Source: CAYVOX01 sp964453035
GTDB taxonomy: Bacteria > Chloroflexota > Anaerolineae > Anaerolineales > Anaerolineaceae
Direction: 5' to 3'
Length of the DNA stretch: 22,200 nucleotides
Assembly: GCA_964453035.1 (NCBI GenBank)
Contig: CAYVOX010000041.1
Coordinates: 1 to 22,200, forward strand
In this document: in pieces, positions 1-7,988 of the stretch
Position numbering within the stretch: position 1 is the first letter of the stretch
How the letters are laid out: each line of letters starts with the position of its first letter
Translations under genes and position numbers: made by a program
The notes under the pieces: generated by a model
Database searches by the model: none
The model's input: only the letters and a program-made list of their open reading frames with translations
What the model was told of the DNA's origin: nothing

Positions 1-503
1 GTCGAGAGATCAATGAAATTTGAGTAGGGGCTGGAGGGAGTGAGCGCCTGGTATTTTTGAATTTCATAGACTCGGAAGAAGCGCATCGAACCATCCCCAT
101 AGATGACGGCCATTTCCTGGCCAACTTTAATCGTGGAGAAACGAGCCCCGGCGAGGTAATCATGCGCCAGGATGCCTGTGGTGCGATACTGGCTGGCCAT
201 GCGGAACTGGGTGAGGGTATCTGCCTGGGTGGAGACGTAGCCGGCATTATTGGAGGGCTGTTGAACGATGGGAAAAGCCATCACGCCGGGCACAAAAATG
301 CCAGTTGGAAGATCCGAACGCCCATTGTTGACGGCAACTGAAAAATCACGCAGTGATGGCAAGGCAGGGGCGGCAGGAGCGGCTTTTTCCGTCTCGGGGT
401 TGGTAGCAGTTCCGGTGACGGCGGCGATGGGGTATGGTTGAATGAGGGATAATGAAATGACAGAAAGGAGTATTGCATAATGGAATAAGCGCTTAATAAA
501 CAT
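1..503 (-). CDS. Secreted sortase-like protein, 5' part only
   Basis: An open frame starts with ATG at 503 and stays open to the window edge, giving 167 residues with no stop, so the C-terminus is outside. Residues 1-28 form a signal peptide or membrane anchor (basic start, then a hydrophobic stretch), followed by an Ala/Pro/Thr-rich linker at about 29-50. The folded part has ILAHDYLAG at 111-119, then VGQEMAVIYGDGS and FFRVYEIQKYQAL. This resembles the sortase beta-barrel, where the catalytic His lies in a G-x-x-A-H motif (His114 here); the catalytic Cys and Arg would lie in the missing part. Sortases are surface transpeptidases, but without the Cys the activity cannot be confirmed. It is divergent from yebC; the 244-bp gap between them is AT-rich near this start. 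The coding frame is well supported; the sortase call is moderate. Confidence 0.6.
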   Translation of the reverse strand, partial: MFIKRLFHYAILLSVISLSLIQPYPIAAVTGTATNPETEKAAPAAPALPSLRDFSVAVNNGRSDLPTGIFVPGVMAFPIVQQPSNNAGYVSTQADTLTQFRMASQYRTTGILAHDYLAGARFSTIKVGQEMAVIYGDGSMRFFRVYEIQKYQALTPSSPYSNFIDLS

Positions 504-689
504 AGTTGTATCCAGGTAATAAAATGGTAATAATATAATTAGATTTTAAATACTAATTGGAGATTTACAAGAGGAAAAGACCCAGGGAGTTGCCAGCTTG
601 CAAAAGTGTTAGCTGCTAAAACGGCAGAAAGGGTTGCGGCGAGTTTTTGAAGCGAGGCTATACGGATACTTTTCTGGATTAATGGTGCG

Positions 690-698
690 TGGTATAAT
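690..698 (+). promoter_or_regulatory. Extended -10 promoter for the yebC cluster
   Basis: TGGTATAAT is a perfect -10 hexamer (TATAAT, 693-698) preceded by the TGN extension. No good -35 lies 17 bp upstream, which is usual for extended -10 promoters. Transcription would start near 705, leaving about 43 nt of leader before the yebC ATG at 748, with AAGGAG at 736-741 as ribosome site. The rest of the 504-747 gap holds no convincing gene; a promoter for the divergent sortase-like gene probably lies in its AT-rich left part (about 520-560), but I cannot pick clear boxes. Confidence 0.7.
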
Positions 699-747
699 TT
701 TGGAAACTTGTAAATTCCCCCTAGACGGAGCATTTAAGGAGTAATTT

Positions 748-1503
748 ATGTCAGGTCATTCCCATTGGGCGACGATTAAGCGAAAGAAGGGCGCCAGCGA
801 TGCAAAGCGCGGGCAAATCTACACGCGGTTGACGCGCGAGATTGTCATGGCTGCGCGAGAAGGCGGCGGTGACGCTGAAAGCAATTTCAGATTAAGGATT
901 GCGGTTGAAAAAGCGCGCGGCTCGAATATGCCCAAAGACAATATAGAGAGAGCGATCAAACGCGGCACCGGCGAGAGCAAGGATGGCGTGTCTTTTGAGC
1001 AGTTGTATTATGAAGGATATGCTCCTCACGGCGTGGCGATGATGATTGAGTGCGTTACGGAGAATAAAAACCGCACGGTTGCTGAGGTGCGCCATGTCCT
1101 TTCAAGGGCGGGCGGTAATATGGGCGAAGGGGGATCGGTCTCATGGCAGTTTACGCGAACGGCCTATTTTGCCATCCCGGCTAAGGGCGTGAATTTTGAC
1201 AAGGTGTTCGAGATTGGTGTAGATGGGGGCGCCAATGATGTGACGCAGGATGATGAAACGATTGAAATCTTTGCGCCGGTAGAGGCCTTTAAAATCCTGA
1301 GCGACAGCCTGCGTAAAAACAATATTCATCCTGAGGAAGCTGAATTGCGCATGATACCCAACCAGGAAATGGATCTGGAGGTTGACCAAACCTTGCAGGT
1401 GATGCGCTGCGTGGAAGCGCTGGAAGAACTGGATGACGTCCAGAACGTCTATACCAACCTGCGCATTTCGGACGAAGCCGTTGCTGCGATGGAATCGGCC
1501 TGA
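748..1503 (+). CDS. yebC: YebC/PmpR family protein
   Basis: At 251 residues it is the usual family length, and the N-terminus MSGHSHWATIKRKKG is the family signature, followed by the conserved KARGSNMPKDNIERAIKRG and a YEGYAPHGVAMMIE strand. Family members are cytoplasmic three-domain proteins. They were first described as DNA-binding regulators, and some members, like mitochondrial TACO1, act in translation of difficult sequences such as proline runs; which role applies here cannot be read from the sequence. AAGGAG lies 6 nt before the ATG. It is followed after 6 nt by ruvC, and the yebC-ruvC-ruvA neighbourhood is common in bacteria. Confidence 0.95.
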   Translation: MSGHSHWATIKRKKGASDAKRGQIYTRLTREIVMAAREGGGDAESNFRLRIAVEKARGSNMPKDNIERAIKRGTGESKDGVSFEQLYYEGYAPHGVAMMIECVTENKNRTVAEVRHVLSRAGGNMGEGGSVSWQFTRTAYFAIPAKGVNFDKVFEIGVDGGANDVTQDDETIEIFAPVEAFKILSDSLRKNNIHPEEAELRMIPNQEMDLEVDQTLQVMRCVEALEELDDVQNVYTNLRISDEAVAAMESA

Positions 1504-1509
1504 TTTGAT

Positions 1510-2010
1510 ATGGTGGTCGTCGGCATTGATCCTGGCACGGCTACAACTGGATATGGATTTGTTGCCGAAAAGGATAACGGTGAGCTAGAGGCGCTGGATT
1601 ACGGCGTTATTCTCACGCCAGCCGGCGAATCAATGCAGATACGGCTGCAAACCATTTTTAACCAACTTAAGTCTCTATTGCTTCTCCACCGCCCTAATTC
1701 AGGAGCGGTGGAGAAGTTGTTTTTTCAGAGAAACGTGACCACTGCGTTATCTGTTGGGCAGGCGAGAGGGGTGATTTTGCTGGCGATGGCTGAACATAAC
1801 ATCCCGGTGGCCGAATACACACCGTTGGAGGTAAAGCAGGCAATTGCTGGTTACGGTGGTGCTGAAAAAGCCCAGGTTCAGCTCATGGTGAAGGCTTTGC
1901 TAAGTCTGAGCGATATTCCACGACCGGACGATGCAGCGGATGCCCTGGCTATTGCCATTTGCCATATCAACACCAACCGGTTCAACCAACTTGCCGGGGA
2001 GGTGAAATGA
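1510..2010 (+). CDS. ruvC: Holliday junction endonuclease RuvC
   Basis: This 166-residue RNase H-fold nuclease matches the usual RuvC length. It cleaves Holliday junctions symmetrically as a dimer, working with the RuvAB branch-migration motor. The four acidic metal ligands are visible: Asp7 in GIDPG, Glu68 in AVEKLFF, and Asp141 and Asp144 in DDAADALAIAICH. The basic motif GYGGAEKAQVQ at about 114-124 is also present. It starts 6 nt after yebC, and its TGA overlaps the ATG of the next gene, so the pair is translationally coupled. Confidence 0.96.
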   Translation: MVVVGIDPGTATTGYGFVAEKDNGELEALDYGVILTPAGESMQIRLQTIFNQLKSLLLLHRPNSGAVEKLFFQRNVTTALSVGQARGVILLAMAEHNIPVAEYTPLEVKQAIAGYGGAEKAQVQLMVKALLSLSDIPRPDDAADALAIAICHINTNRFNQLAGEVK

Positions 2011-2813
2011 TAACCAGCAGCGCAAATCCGCGCCTTAAAGCGATTAGAAAACTGCGTGAAAGGAAAGAGCGCCAGGCGAGCCAGCTTTTCTATGTTGAAG
2101 GTTTACGTCCGGTGATTGAAGCGGTGCAATTGAAGGTTGACATTGAGACCATCATTTATTCGCCAGACCTCTTAACCAGTGAGATAGGTCGGAAGGCGAT
2201 CGTACGGGCAAAAGCCTTGAATTACGAGATGCTGGAGACTTCGGCCCAGGTATTCAAATCGCTATCTTTGAAAGAGGACCCGCAGGGGATAGCTGCGGTG
2301 GCGCGGCAGCGCTGGCTGGAGCTGGACGAGGTGGAAATCAAATCGGGTGAACTGTGGGTTGCCCTGGTGGAGGTAGCGGATCCCGGCAACCTGGGGACTA
2401 TTCTGCGTACGCTGGACGCGGTTGGCGGAAAGGGGGTCATTTTGCTCGATCACTCGACTGACCCGTATGACCCTTCGGCGATTCGCGCCAGCATGGGGGC
2501 GGTCTTTTCATTAAAAATAACAAAGACGTCGCTGGATAGTTTTTCGTCATGGAAGCTGTCCAACGCAGTCAAAGTGGTGGGGGCTGCGGGGAGCGCCGCT
2601 GAAGATTATCACAGGGTGGTGTATCCGGATAAAATGGTGTTGATGATGGGAAGCGAGCGTCAGGGATTTTTACCTCAGCATCTTGGGTTGTGCGACCAGG
2701 TGGTGCGTATTCCGATGGTCGGGAGAAGCGATTCGCTCAACCTGGCAGTGGCAACTGCGGTGGTTTTATATGAAATCTTCAATCAACAGCGTAGTGAAAG
2801 CGAGACGGCATGA
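2007..2813 (+). CDS. SpoU/TrmH-family RNA 2'-O-methyltransferase
   Basis: This 268-residue protein has an N-terminal substrate-binding part (about 1-100, with RKLRERKERQASQLFYVEG) followed by a SPOUT trefoil-knot methyltransferase domain. The three SpoU motifs are clear: DPGNLGTILRTLDAVG, LMMGSERQGF and IPMVGRSDSLNLAVATAVVLYE. The family uses S-adenosylmethionine to methylate ribose 2'-OH in rRNA or tRNA; the layout fits RlmB or 23S rRNA methyltransferases of the TsnR/RlmB type, but the target base cannot be told. The frame is open upstream to 1959, but the ATG at 2007 is preferred because it overlaps the ruvC stop and has GGGGAGG just before it. Its own stop overlaps the ruvA ATG. Confidence 0.9.
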   Translation: MITSSANPRLKAIRKLRERKERQASQLFYVEGLRPVIEAVQLKVDIETIIYSPDLLTSEIGRKAIVRAKALNYEMLETSAQVFKSLSLKEDPQGIAAVARQRWLELDEVEIKSGELWVALVEVADPGNLGTILRTLDAVGGKGVILLDHSTDPYDPSAIRASMGAVFSLKITKTSLDSFSSWKLSNAVKVVGAAGSAAEDYHRVVYPDKMVLMMGSERQGFLPQHLGLCDQVVRIPMVGRSDSLNLAVATAVVLYEIFNQQRSESETA

Positions 2814-3385
2814 TCGCATACCTGGAAGGAGAAGTTATCGGGATTGGCGAGGACAGTCTGGTTGTTCGCGTTGGGGGAATCGGGCTTAAGGTGTTTGTGC
2901 CAACGGAAAATCGGACCAGCGCCAGGCTTGGCGAGACCGAGGGTTTGTTCACCCACCTGGTGGTGCGCGAAGACTCGCTAACCCTGTTTGGTTTTACCAG
3001 CCAGGAGGAGTGCGCCTTCTTCAACCTTTTGCTGGGTGTTAACGGCGTTGGACCTCGCACCGCCCTGGCGATTCTTTCCTCTTTGACGGTGGAGACGATG
3101 CGGCGGGCAGTGTTGAGTGAGATGCCGGATATTTTCGCGAGAGTCTCTGGTGTGGGGAAGAAAACCGCACAGAAAATCATCCTCTATTTGCAGGGGAAAG
3201 TGGGCACAGGGGTTGTGCTGGAAGGCATGCCGGCGCTGGATGTTGACTCGCAAATCATTGATGCCTTAACGGCGCTGGGATACAGCATTGTTGAGGCGCA
3301 AACGGCTTTGCAATCCTTGCCGAAGGATGCACCACGGGACCTGGAAGCCCGATTGCGGCTGGCATTACAGTATTTCAGTACCTGA
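2810..3385 (+). CDS. ruvA: Holliday junction branch migration protein RuvA
   Basis: This 191-residue protein forms the DNA-binding tetramer that targets RuvB to Holliday junctions. The start MIAYLEGEVIGIGEDSLVVRVGGIG is the N-terminal OB-fold, with the two helix-hairpin-helix motifs at LLGVNGVGPRTALAIL and ARVSGVGKKTAQKII (about 75-130), and a C-terminal domain (DSQIIDALTALGYSIVEAQ) that would contact RuvB. Its ATG overlaps the stop of the RNA methyltransferase (ATGA). RuvB, often the next gene, is not in this window; a 128-bp gap and a different operon follow. Confidence 0.96.
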   Translation: MIAYLEGEVIGIGEDSLVVRVGGIGLKVFVPTENRTSARLGETEGLFTHLVVREDSLTLFGFTSQEECAFFNLLLGVNGVGPRTALAILSSLTVETMRRAVLSEMPDIFARVSGVGKKTAQKIILYLQGKVGTGVVLEGMPALDVDSQIIDALTALGYSIVEAQTALQSLPKDAPRDLEARLRLALQYFST

Positions 3386-3398
3386 GCCAGGCTTTTTA

Positions 3399-3427
3399 TT
3401 GGCGAATGGGATTTTGTAAACTATAAT
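3399..3427 (+). promoter_or_regulatory. Promoter of the F1 ATP synthase operon
   Basis: TTGGCG (3399-3404) and TATAAT (3422-3427) are separated by 17 bp, a good sigma-70-type pair (4/6 and 6/6). Transcription would start near 3434, giving an untranslated leader of about 80 nt before atpA. The leader contains GGAGG at 3505-3509 as ribosome site. No convincing terminator for ruvA was seen upstream in the gap 3386-3513. Confidence 0.6.
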
Positions 3428-3513
3428 TATGTCAACTAGACATTCCGACTGGATTATGATTTAATTTTGACAACTCTGGTCTTCATTATTTATTTCGATA
3501 ACCTGGAGGCTCA

Positions 3514-5175
3514 ATGAGCGAATTAATCAAGCAGCTTACCACTGATCTGCAGCAGAAAATCGATGCATTCCAACCACAACTTGAGGTGAGGGATATTGGC
3601 GTGGTGCTGGAGGCTGGTGATGGGATTGCTCAGGTCGAAGGATTAATGGGGGTTCGGTCTCAAGAACTCGTCCAGTTTGAAAACGGGGTGATGGGGATTG
3701 CCTTCAATCTAGAGAAAAACCAGGTTGGGGTCATCATGCTGGGAGAGTATTCTGGGATTTCAGAGGGAATGAAGGTGCGCTCAACCGGACGGATTGCCTC
3801 GGTTCCGGTTGGGGAAGGGTTGATTGGACGGGTGGTCAACGTACTCGGTGAACCTCTGGACGGAAAAGGCCCAATCAGCGTGGAAAAATATCGCCCGGTG
3901 GAGAGAATTGCGCCCGGCGTTGTACTGCGGCAGGATGTGGATACACCGGTTCAGACGGGGATCAAAGCGATTGACGCCATGATCCCGATTGGGCGTGGGC
4001 AGCGCGAGCTCATTATTGGTGACCGGCAAACCGGTAAAACTGCACTAGCCATTGATACCATCATCAACCAGAAGGGCAAAGACCTCATCTGCATTTATGT
4101 GGCCATCGGCCAAAAGAAAGCGGCAGTGGCACGCACCATCGCCTTACTGGAGCGGTTTGGGGCGATGGATCACACCATTGTGGTGATGGCAGCGGCTGAC
4201 GAGCCTGCCGCGCTGCAGTATATTTCACCATATGCGGGATGCGCTATCGGTGAGGAGTTCATGGAAACCGGGCGAGATGCCCTGGTCATTTATGATGATC
4301 TTTCCAAACATGCGTGGGCTTACCGGCAGGTTTCGCTGCTGCTGCGCCGCCCACCAGGCCGTGAAGCGTATCCCGGGGATGTGTTCTACCTGCATTCGCG
4401 CCTGCTGGAACGCGCAGCTCGCCTGGCAGACAAGGTGGTCATTGTTAAGAAGGAATTTGAGGGAAAGCAAGCAAAAGCCAATGCTGGCGTGGATGGAAAA
4501 GTGTACGGCGGACCGCGTTCCAGGCACGATGCTGAAGCCGCGCTGGCAGCAATGGAGGAGCCTGAGCAGTACAAAGTGGTTAAAGTTAAAGGCAGCGGTG
4601 GTTCTCTAACGGCTTTACCCATCATTGAAACGTTGCTGGGTGATGTTTCGGCTTATATTCCGACCAACGTGATTTCCATCACCGACGGGCAAATCTACCT
4701 GGAGAACAACCTGTTCAATGCGGGTATCCGCCCGGCTATTAACGTGGGTATTTCAGTCTCCCGGGTGGGTGGTTCAGCGCAAACCCGGGCTATTCGCCAG
4801 GTGGCTTCTCGCCTGAGGTTGGATATGGCTGCATTCCGCGATCTGGCGGCTTTTGCCCAGTTTGGTTCGGATCTGGATAAATCTACCAAGGCACAGCTTG
4901 ACCGCGGTTTGAGGTTGCAAGAGATTCTTAAGCAGCCGCAATATGAGCCGGTCTCGCTGGAGAACGAAGTAATTCTGCTTTTCGCGGGTACAAACGGGTA
5001 CGCTGACCAGGTTTCACTGGAGCGGATGCGCGCCTGGGAACTTGATCTCATACGGTATGTCAATTCAGGTTACCCGGAGATTGGCAAGGATATCGCCGAG
5101 CGAAGGCAAATCACCAAAGAGACTGAGCAACGCTTGCGGCAGGCTCTGGAAGCCTTTAATCTGAGCTGGAAATAG
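3514..5175 (+). CDS. atpA: F-type ATP synthase subunit alpha, with an insertion
   Basis: The alpha subunit forms the non-catalytic nucleotide sites of the F1 hexamer. Walker A GDRQTGKT is at 169-176, and AIGQKKAAVARTIALLE and the SALTALPIIET-like and YIPTNVISITDGQI motifs are conserved. The length of 553 residues exceeds the usual 500-515. The excess is a block at about residues 307-360, between LLERAARLAD and GGSLTALPI, where other alpha subunits have only a few residues; it is charged and includes GKVYGGPRSRHDAEAALAAM. The reading frame continues through it, so it is a real insertion rather than a frameshift. It is the first gene of an atpA-atpG-atpD-atpC-mreB operon. Confidence 0.97.
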   Translation: MSELIKQLTTDLQQKIDAFQPQLEVRDIGVVLEAGDGIAQVEGLMGVRSQELVQFENGVMGIAFNLEKNQVGVIMLGEYSGISEGMKVRSTGRIASVPVGEGLIGRVVNVLGEPLDGKGPISVEKYRPVERIAPGVVLRQDVDTPVQTGIKAIDAMIPIGRGQRELIIGDRQTGKTALAIDTIINQKGKDLICIYVAIGQKKAAVARTIALLERFGAMDHTIVVMAAADEPAALQYISPYAGCAIGEEFMETGRDALVIYDDLSKHAWAYRQVSLLLRRPPGREAYPGDVFYLHSRLLERAARLADKVVIVKKEFEGKQAKANAGVDGKVYGGPRSRHDAEAALAAMEEPEQYKVVKVKGSGGSLTALPIIETLLGDVSAYIPTNVISITDGQIYLENNLFNAGIRPAINVGISVSRVGGSAQTRAIRQVASRLRLDMAAFRDLAAFAQFGSDLDKSTKAQLDRGLRLQEILKQPQYEPVSLENEVILLFAGTNGYADQVSLERMRAWELDLIRYVNSGYPEIGKDIAERRQITKETEQRLRQALEAFNLSWK

Positions 5176-5197
5176 CCTTGTATTAATAGGGAGATTT

Positions 5198-6088
5198 ATG
5201 GCATCTGCCCGAGAAATGCGGCTCCGGATGGGGAGCGTTAAGAATATCGCGCAAGTGACCAAAGCGCTTGAGACGGTGAGCGCGAGCAAGGTGCGGCGCG
5301 CTGTGCAGCTTTACACTGCAACACGCCCCTACGCCGAGAAGGCCTGGAAATTATTGCTGCACCTGGCTCGCCAGCCGGGTGGACATGAATTGCATGCCTT
5401 GCTGACCGAACGAGCCAAAGTCAATCGCGTGCTTGTGATTATGATGAGCAGCGACCGGGGACTGGCGGGGGCGTATAACGTCAATATTTTACGGCACACC
5501 CTGCAGTATTTTGGGGATTTTGATCAGCCGGTTTCGTTTGTGGCTGTTGGCAGGAAAGGCCGTGATATGCTTTACCGGCGGCACCTGGCAGTGGCAGCTG
5601 ATTTCAGCGACATTCCGGCAGCACCATCTTTCGCGGATATCTCCTCGATTGGCAGGCTGGCGGTTGATGACTTCCTGAATCATAAGTTTGATGAGGTGTG
5701 GGTCTCTTACACTGAGTTTCAAACCATGATGAGGCAAGAACCGATGATACGCAGGATACTTCCGCTGGAAATAGATTACGGCGGGAATGGTTTTAATGCA
5801 GTGCACCACAAAACATCATCGGTTTTTACCTACGAGCCAGATGAATCGGGCATTCTGGATGAAATTATCCCGCGATTCACGGCGTTGCAGGTGTATCGCT
5901 CCATTTTATCCGCGCAGGCCAGCGAACATGCAGCGCGGATGGTGGCAATGCGCAATGCGACTGATAATGCGCTTGATTTATTAGATGAATTGCGCCTCGA
6001 TTACAACAAAGCCAGGCAGCAATCCATTACGAGTGATATGCTGGATATTGTTGGCGGCGCGGAAGCCTTGACCAGAGCAGCAGCTTAG
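5198..6088 (+). CDS. atpG: F-type ATP synthase subunit gamma
   Basis: This 296-residue protein is the rotating central stalk of F1. The N-terminal helix ASAREMRLRMGSVKNIAQVT and the C-terminal helix with MRNATDNALDLLDELRLDYNKARQQSIT form the coiled coil, and the middle domain has MMSSDRGLAGAYNVNI, all typical. Spacing to atpA is 22 nt with a GGGAG ribosome site, so it is co-transcribed. The usual gene order alpha-gamma-beta-epsilon is kept. Confidence 0.96.
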   Translation: MASAREMRLRMGSVKNIAQVTKALETVSASKVRRAVQLYTATRPYAEKAWKLLLHLARQPGGHELHALLTERAKVNRVLVIMMSSDRGLAGAYNVNILRHTLQYFGDFDQPVSFVAVGRKGRDMLYRRHLAVAADFSDIPAAPSFADISSIGRLAVDDFLNHKFDEVWVSYTEFQTMMRQEPMIRRILPLEIDYGGNGFNAVHHKTSSVFTYEPDESGILDEIIPRFTALQVYRSILSAQASEHAARMVAMRNATDNALDLLDELRLDYNKARQQSITSDMLDIVGGAEALTRAAA

Positions 6089-6127
6089 AAATCATTACCC
6101 ATCAATTAATTGGCGGAGGAAGAAAAC

Positions 6128-7522
6128 ATGGAAAATGCGACAGGTCGGGTAGTTCAAATCCAGGGTGGCGTGGTGGATATTGAATTTCCGGAAAAGGATT
6201 TGCCCGAGGTTTATGAAGCGGTTGAATGTGTGCTGCCAGATTCAAAACCTCTTGTTCTAGAAATTCAAAAGCACCTGGGTAATAACCTGGCGCGGACAGT
6301 GGCAATGGATTCGACCGACGGGTTGCAGAGGGGAATTCCAGTACGGCGCACTCACAAACCTATCAGCGTTCCAGTAGGACCGGGGACGTTGGGGCGCATT
6401 TTCAATGTTCTGGGCGATCCGGTGGATAATCTCAGCGAAGAAGTTGTGGCGGCTACCTACTACCCCATTCACCGACCTGCGCCGTCCTTTGACCAGCAAT
6501 CTACCCGCGTTGAAGTGTTTGAGACGGGTTTGAAAGTGATTGATCTGATTGCACCTTTCACTAAAGGTGGAAAGACCGGTATTTTTGGCGGCGCCGGGGT
6601 TGGAAAGACTGTTATCATACAGGAGCTCATCCGCTCGATTGCCACGGTACATAAAGGCAAATCAGTCTTTGCAGGCGTGGGCGAACGGACGCGCGAAGGC
6701 ACGCAGCTTTACCGGGAAATGCTGGAATCGGGCGTTATGAAGGACACTGTGATGGTTTTTGGTCAAATGAATGAGCCCCCGGGTGTGCGGCTGCGCGTGG
6801 CGCTTACGGCACTGACAATGGCGGAATATTTCCGCGACCAGGGGATGGATGTGTTGCTCTTCATTGATAACATTTTCCGGTTTACAATGTCTGGCTCGGA
6901 AGTTTCGGCGCTGCTGGGGCGCATGCCATCAGCGGTGGGTTACCAGCCCACGCTGGCAACGGAGATGGGTGAACTACAGGAGCGCATCACCTCCACCCGA
7001 ACGGGGTCAATTACCTCGCTGCAGGCGGTTTATGTGCCAGCAGACGATTATTCTGACCCGGCGCCGGTGGCTACCTTCACGCATCTGGATGCGACGGTAG
7101 CCCTGGAGCGGGCGATTGCGGAAAAATCTATTTTTCCGGCGGTTGACCCGTTGGCTTCCACTTCGCGCATCCTTGATCCGGTAATTGTCGGCGAGGAGCA
7201 TTATTTAACGGCGCGCGAAGTACAGAGGGTTCTGCAGCGCTATAAGGATTTGCAGGATATCATCGCGATCCTGGGTATTGATGAATTGAGCGAGGACGAT
7301 AAATTGATTGTTACGAGAGCCCGTAAAATTGAGCGGTTTTTCTCGCAGCCGATGTTCGTTGCGGAGCAATTTACCGGTATTCCGGGCGTGTACGTGCCGC
7401 TCAAGGATACGGTGCGAGGTTTTCGCGAAATTCTCGACGGCAAGCATGATGACCTGCCCGAACAAGCCTTCTACATGGCCGGGACAATCGAAGATGTGGT
7501 TGAACGAGCCAAGAAGATGTAA
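6128..7522 (+). CDS. atpD: F-type ATP synthase subunit beta
   Basis: The catalytic subunit of F1, 464 residues from this start. Walker A GGAGVGKT is at 154-161 and the catalytic glutamate is in GERTREG (Glu186). Walker B LLFIDNIFRF and the C-terminal DDLPEQAFYMAGTIEDV (the DELSEED-type region ELSEDD is also present) are clear. The frame is open upstream to a TTG at 6110, but the ATG at 6128 is chosen because GGAGGA (6115-6120) lies 7 nt before it and the protein then begins as in other beta subunits. Confidence 0.97.
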   Translation: MENATGRVVQIQGGVVDIEFPEKDLPEVYEAVECVLPDSKPLVLEIQKHLGNNLARTVAMDSTDGLQRGIPVRRTHKPISVPVGPGTLGRIFNVLGDPVDNLSEEVVAATYYPIHRPAPSFDQQSTRVEVFETGLKVIDLIAPFTKGGKTGIFGGAGVGKTVIIQELIRSIATVHKGKSVFAGVGERTREGTQLYREMLESGVMKDTVMVFGQMNEPPGVRLRVALTALTMAEYFRDQGMDVLLFIDNIFRFTMSGSEVSALLGRMPSAVGYQPTLATEMGELQERITSTRTGSITSLQAVYVPADDYSDPAPVATFTHLDATVALERAIAEKSIFPAVDPLASTSRILDPVIVGEEHYLTAREVQRVLQRYKDLQDIIAILGIDELSEDDKLIVTRARKIERFFSQPMFVAEQFTGIPGVYVPLKDTVRGFREILDGKHDDLPEQAFYMAGTIEDVVERAKKM

Positions 7523-7539
7523 CCGCGAGGAGAGACTGC

Positions 7540-7965
7540 ATGCCTATTCGGTGTGAGATCGTATCGCAGGATAAGGTGGTCTTTTCTGGAGATGCCGACC
7601 TGGTGTTGATTCCTGGAGCCGATGGAATGATGGGCATTTTGCCGCATCATACGCCTCTATTGACCGTCATTCGATATGGAGTCATTACAATTCGAAACAA
7701 AGAAAAAGAGGAATTCTTTACCGTGGCAGGTGGTGTTGCGGAAGTCCAGCCTGACCAGGTGACAATTCTGGCGGACGCAGCTGAGAATGTGCAGGAGATT
7801 GATGTTGAGCGCGCCGAAAAAGCGAGGATGCGCGCGGAGGACTCACTTTTGAAAGGCCTCAAACCGGATACTGATTCCTACCTCAAAATCCAGGCTGCCC
7901 TCAGGCGTTCCACCCTGCGAATTGATGCGGTGAGGCGCTATCGCCAGAGTCCACGACGTAGATAG
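7540..7965 (+). CDS. atpC: F-type ATP synthase subunit epsilon
   Basis: This 141-residue protein has an N-terminal beta-sandwich, with PGADGMMGILPHHTPLLT and VAGGVAEVQPDQVTILAD being the family signatures, and a C-terminal helical hairpin (about 90-141, VERAEKARMRAEDSLL onward). Epsilon joins gamma to the c-ring and can inhibit ATP hydrolysis through its C-terminal helices. The C-terminus is rich in arginine (RRYRQSPRRR). It lies 17 nt after atpD and 23 nt before the mreB-like gene. Confidence 0.95.
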   Translation: MPIRCEIVSQDKVVFSGDADLVLIPGADGMMGILPHHTPLLTVIRYGVITIRNKEKEEFFTVAGGVAEVQPDQVTILADAAENVQEIDVERAEKARMRAEDSLLKGLKPDTDSYLKIQAALRRSTLRIDAVRRYRQSPRRR

Positions 7966-7988
7966 AAAAGAAGAAAAAAGGTTAAAAA

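Noticed and set aside
57..341. Plus-strand open frame of 94 codons at the left edge
   Set aside because: It is antisense to the sortase-like gene, which has a signal peptide and family-like motifs; the plus-strand product shows neither.
3467..3495. TTGACA box at 3467 as main promoter of atpA
   Set aside because: The -10 at 17 bp is poor (TTATTT) and would place the start of transcription at the ribosome site; the pair at 3399-3427 is better.
6110..6127. Upstream TTG start for atpD
   Set aside because: The ribosome site GGAGGA lies downstream of it and close to the ATG at 6128.
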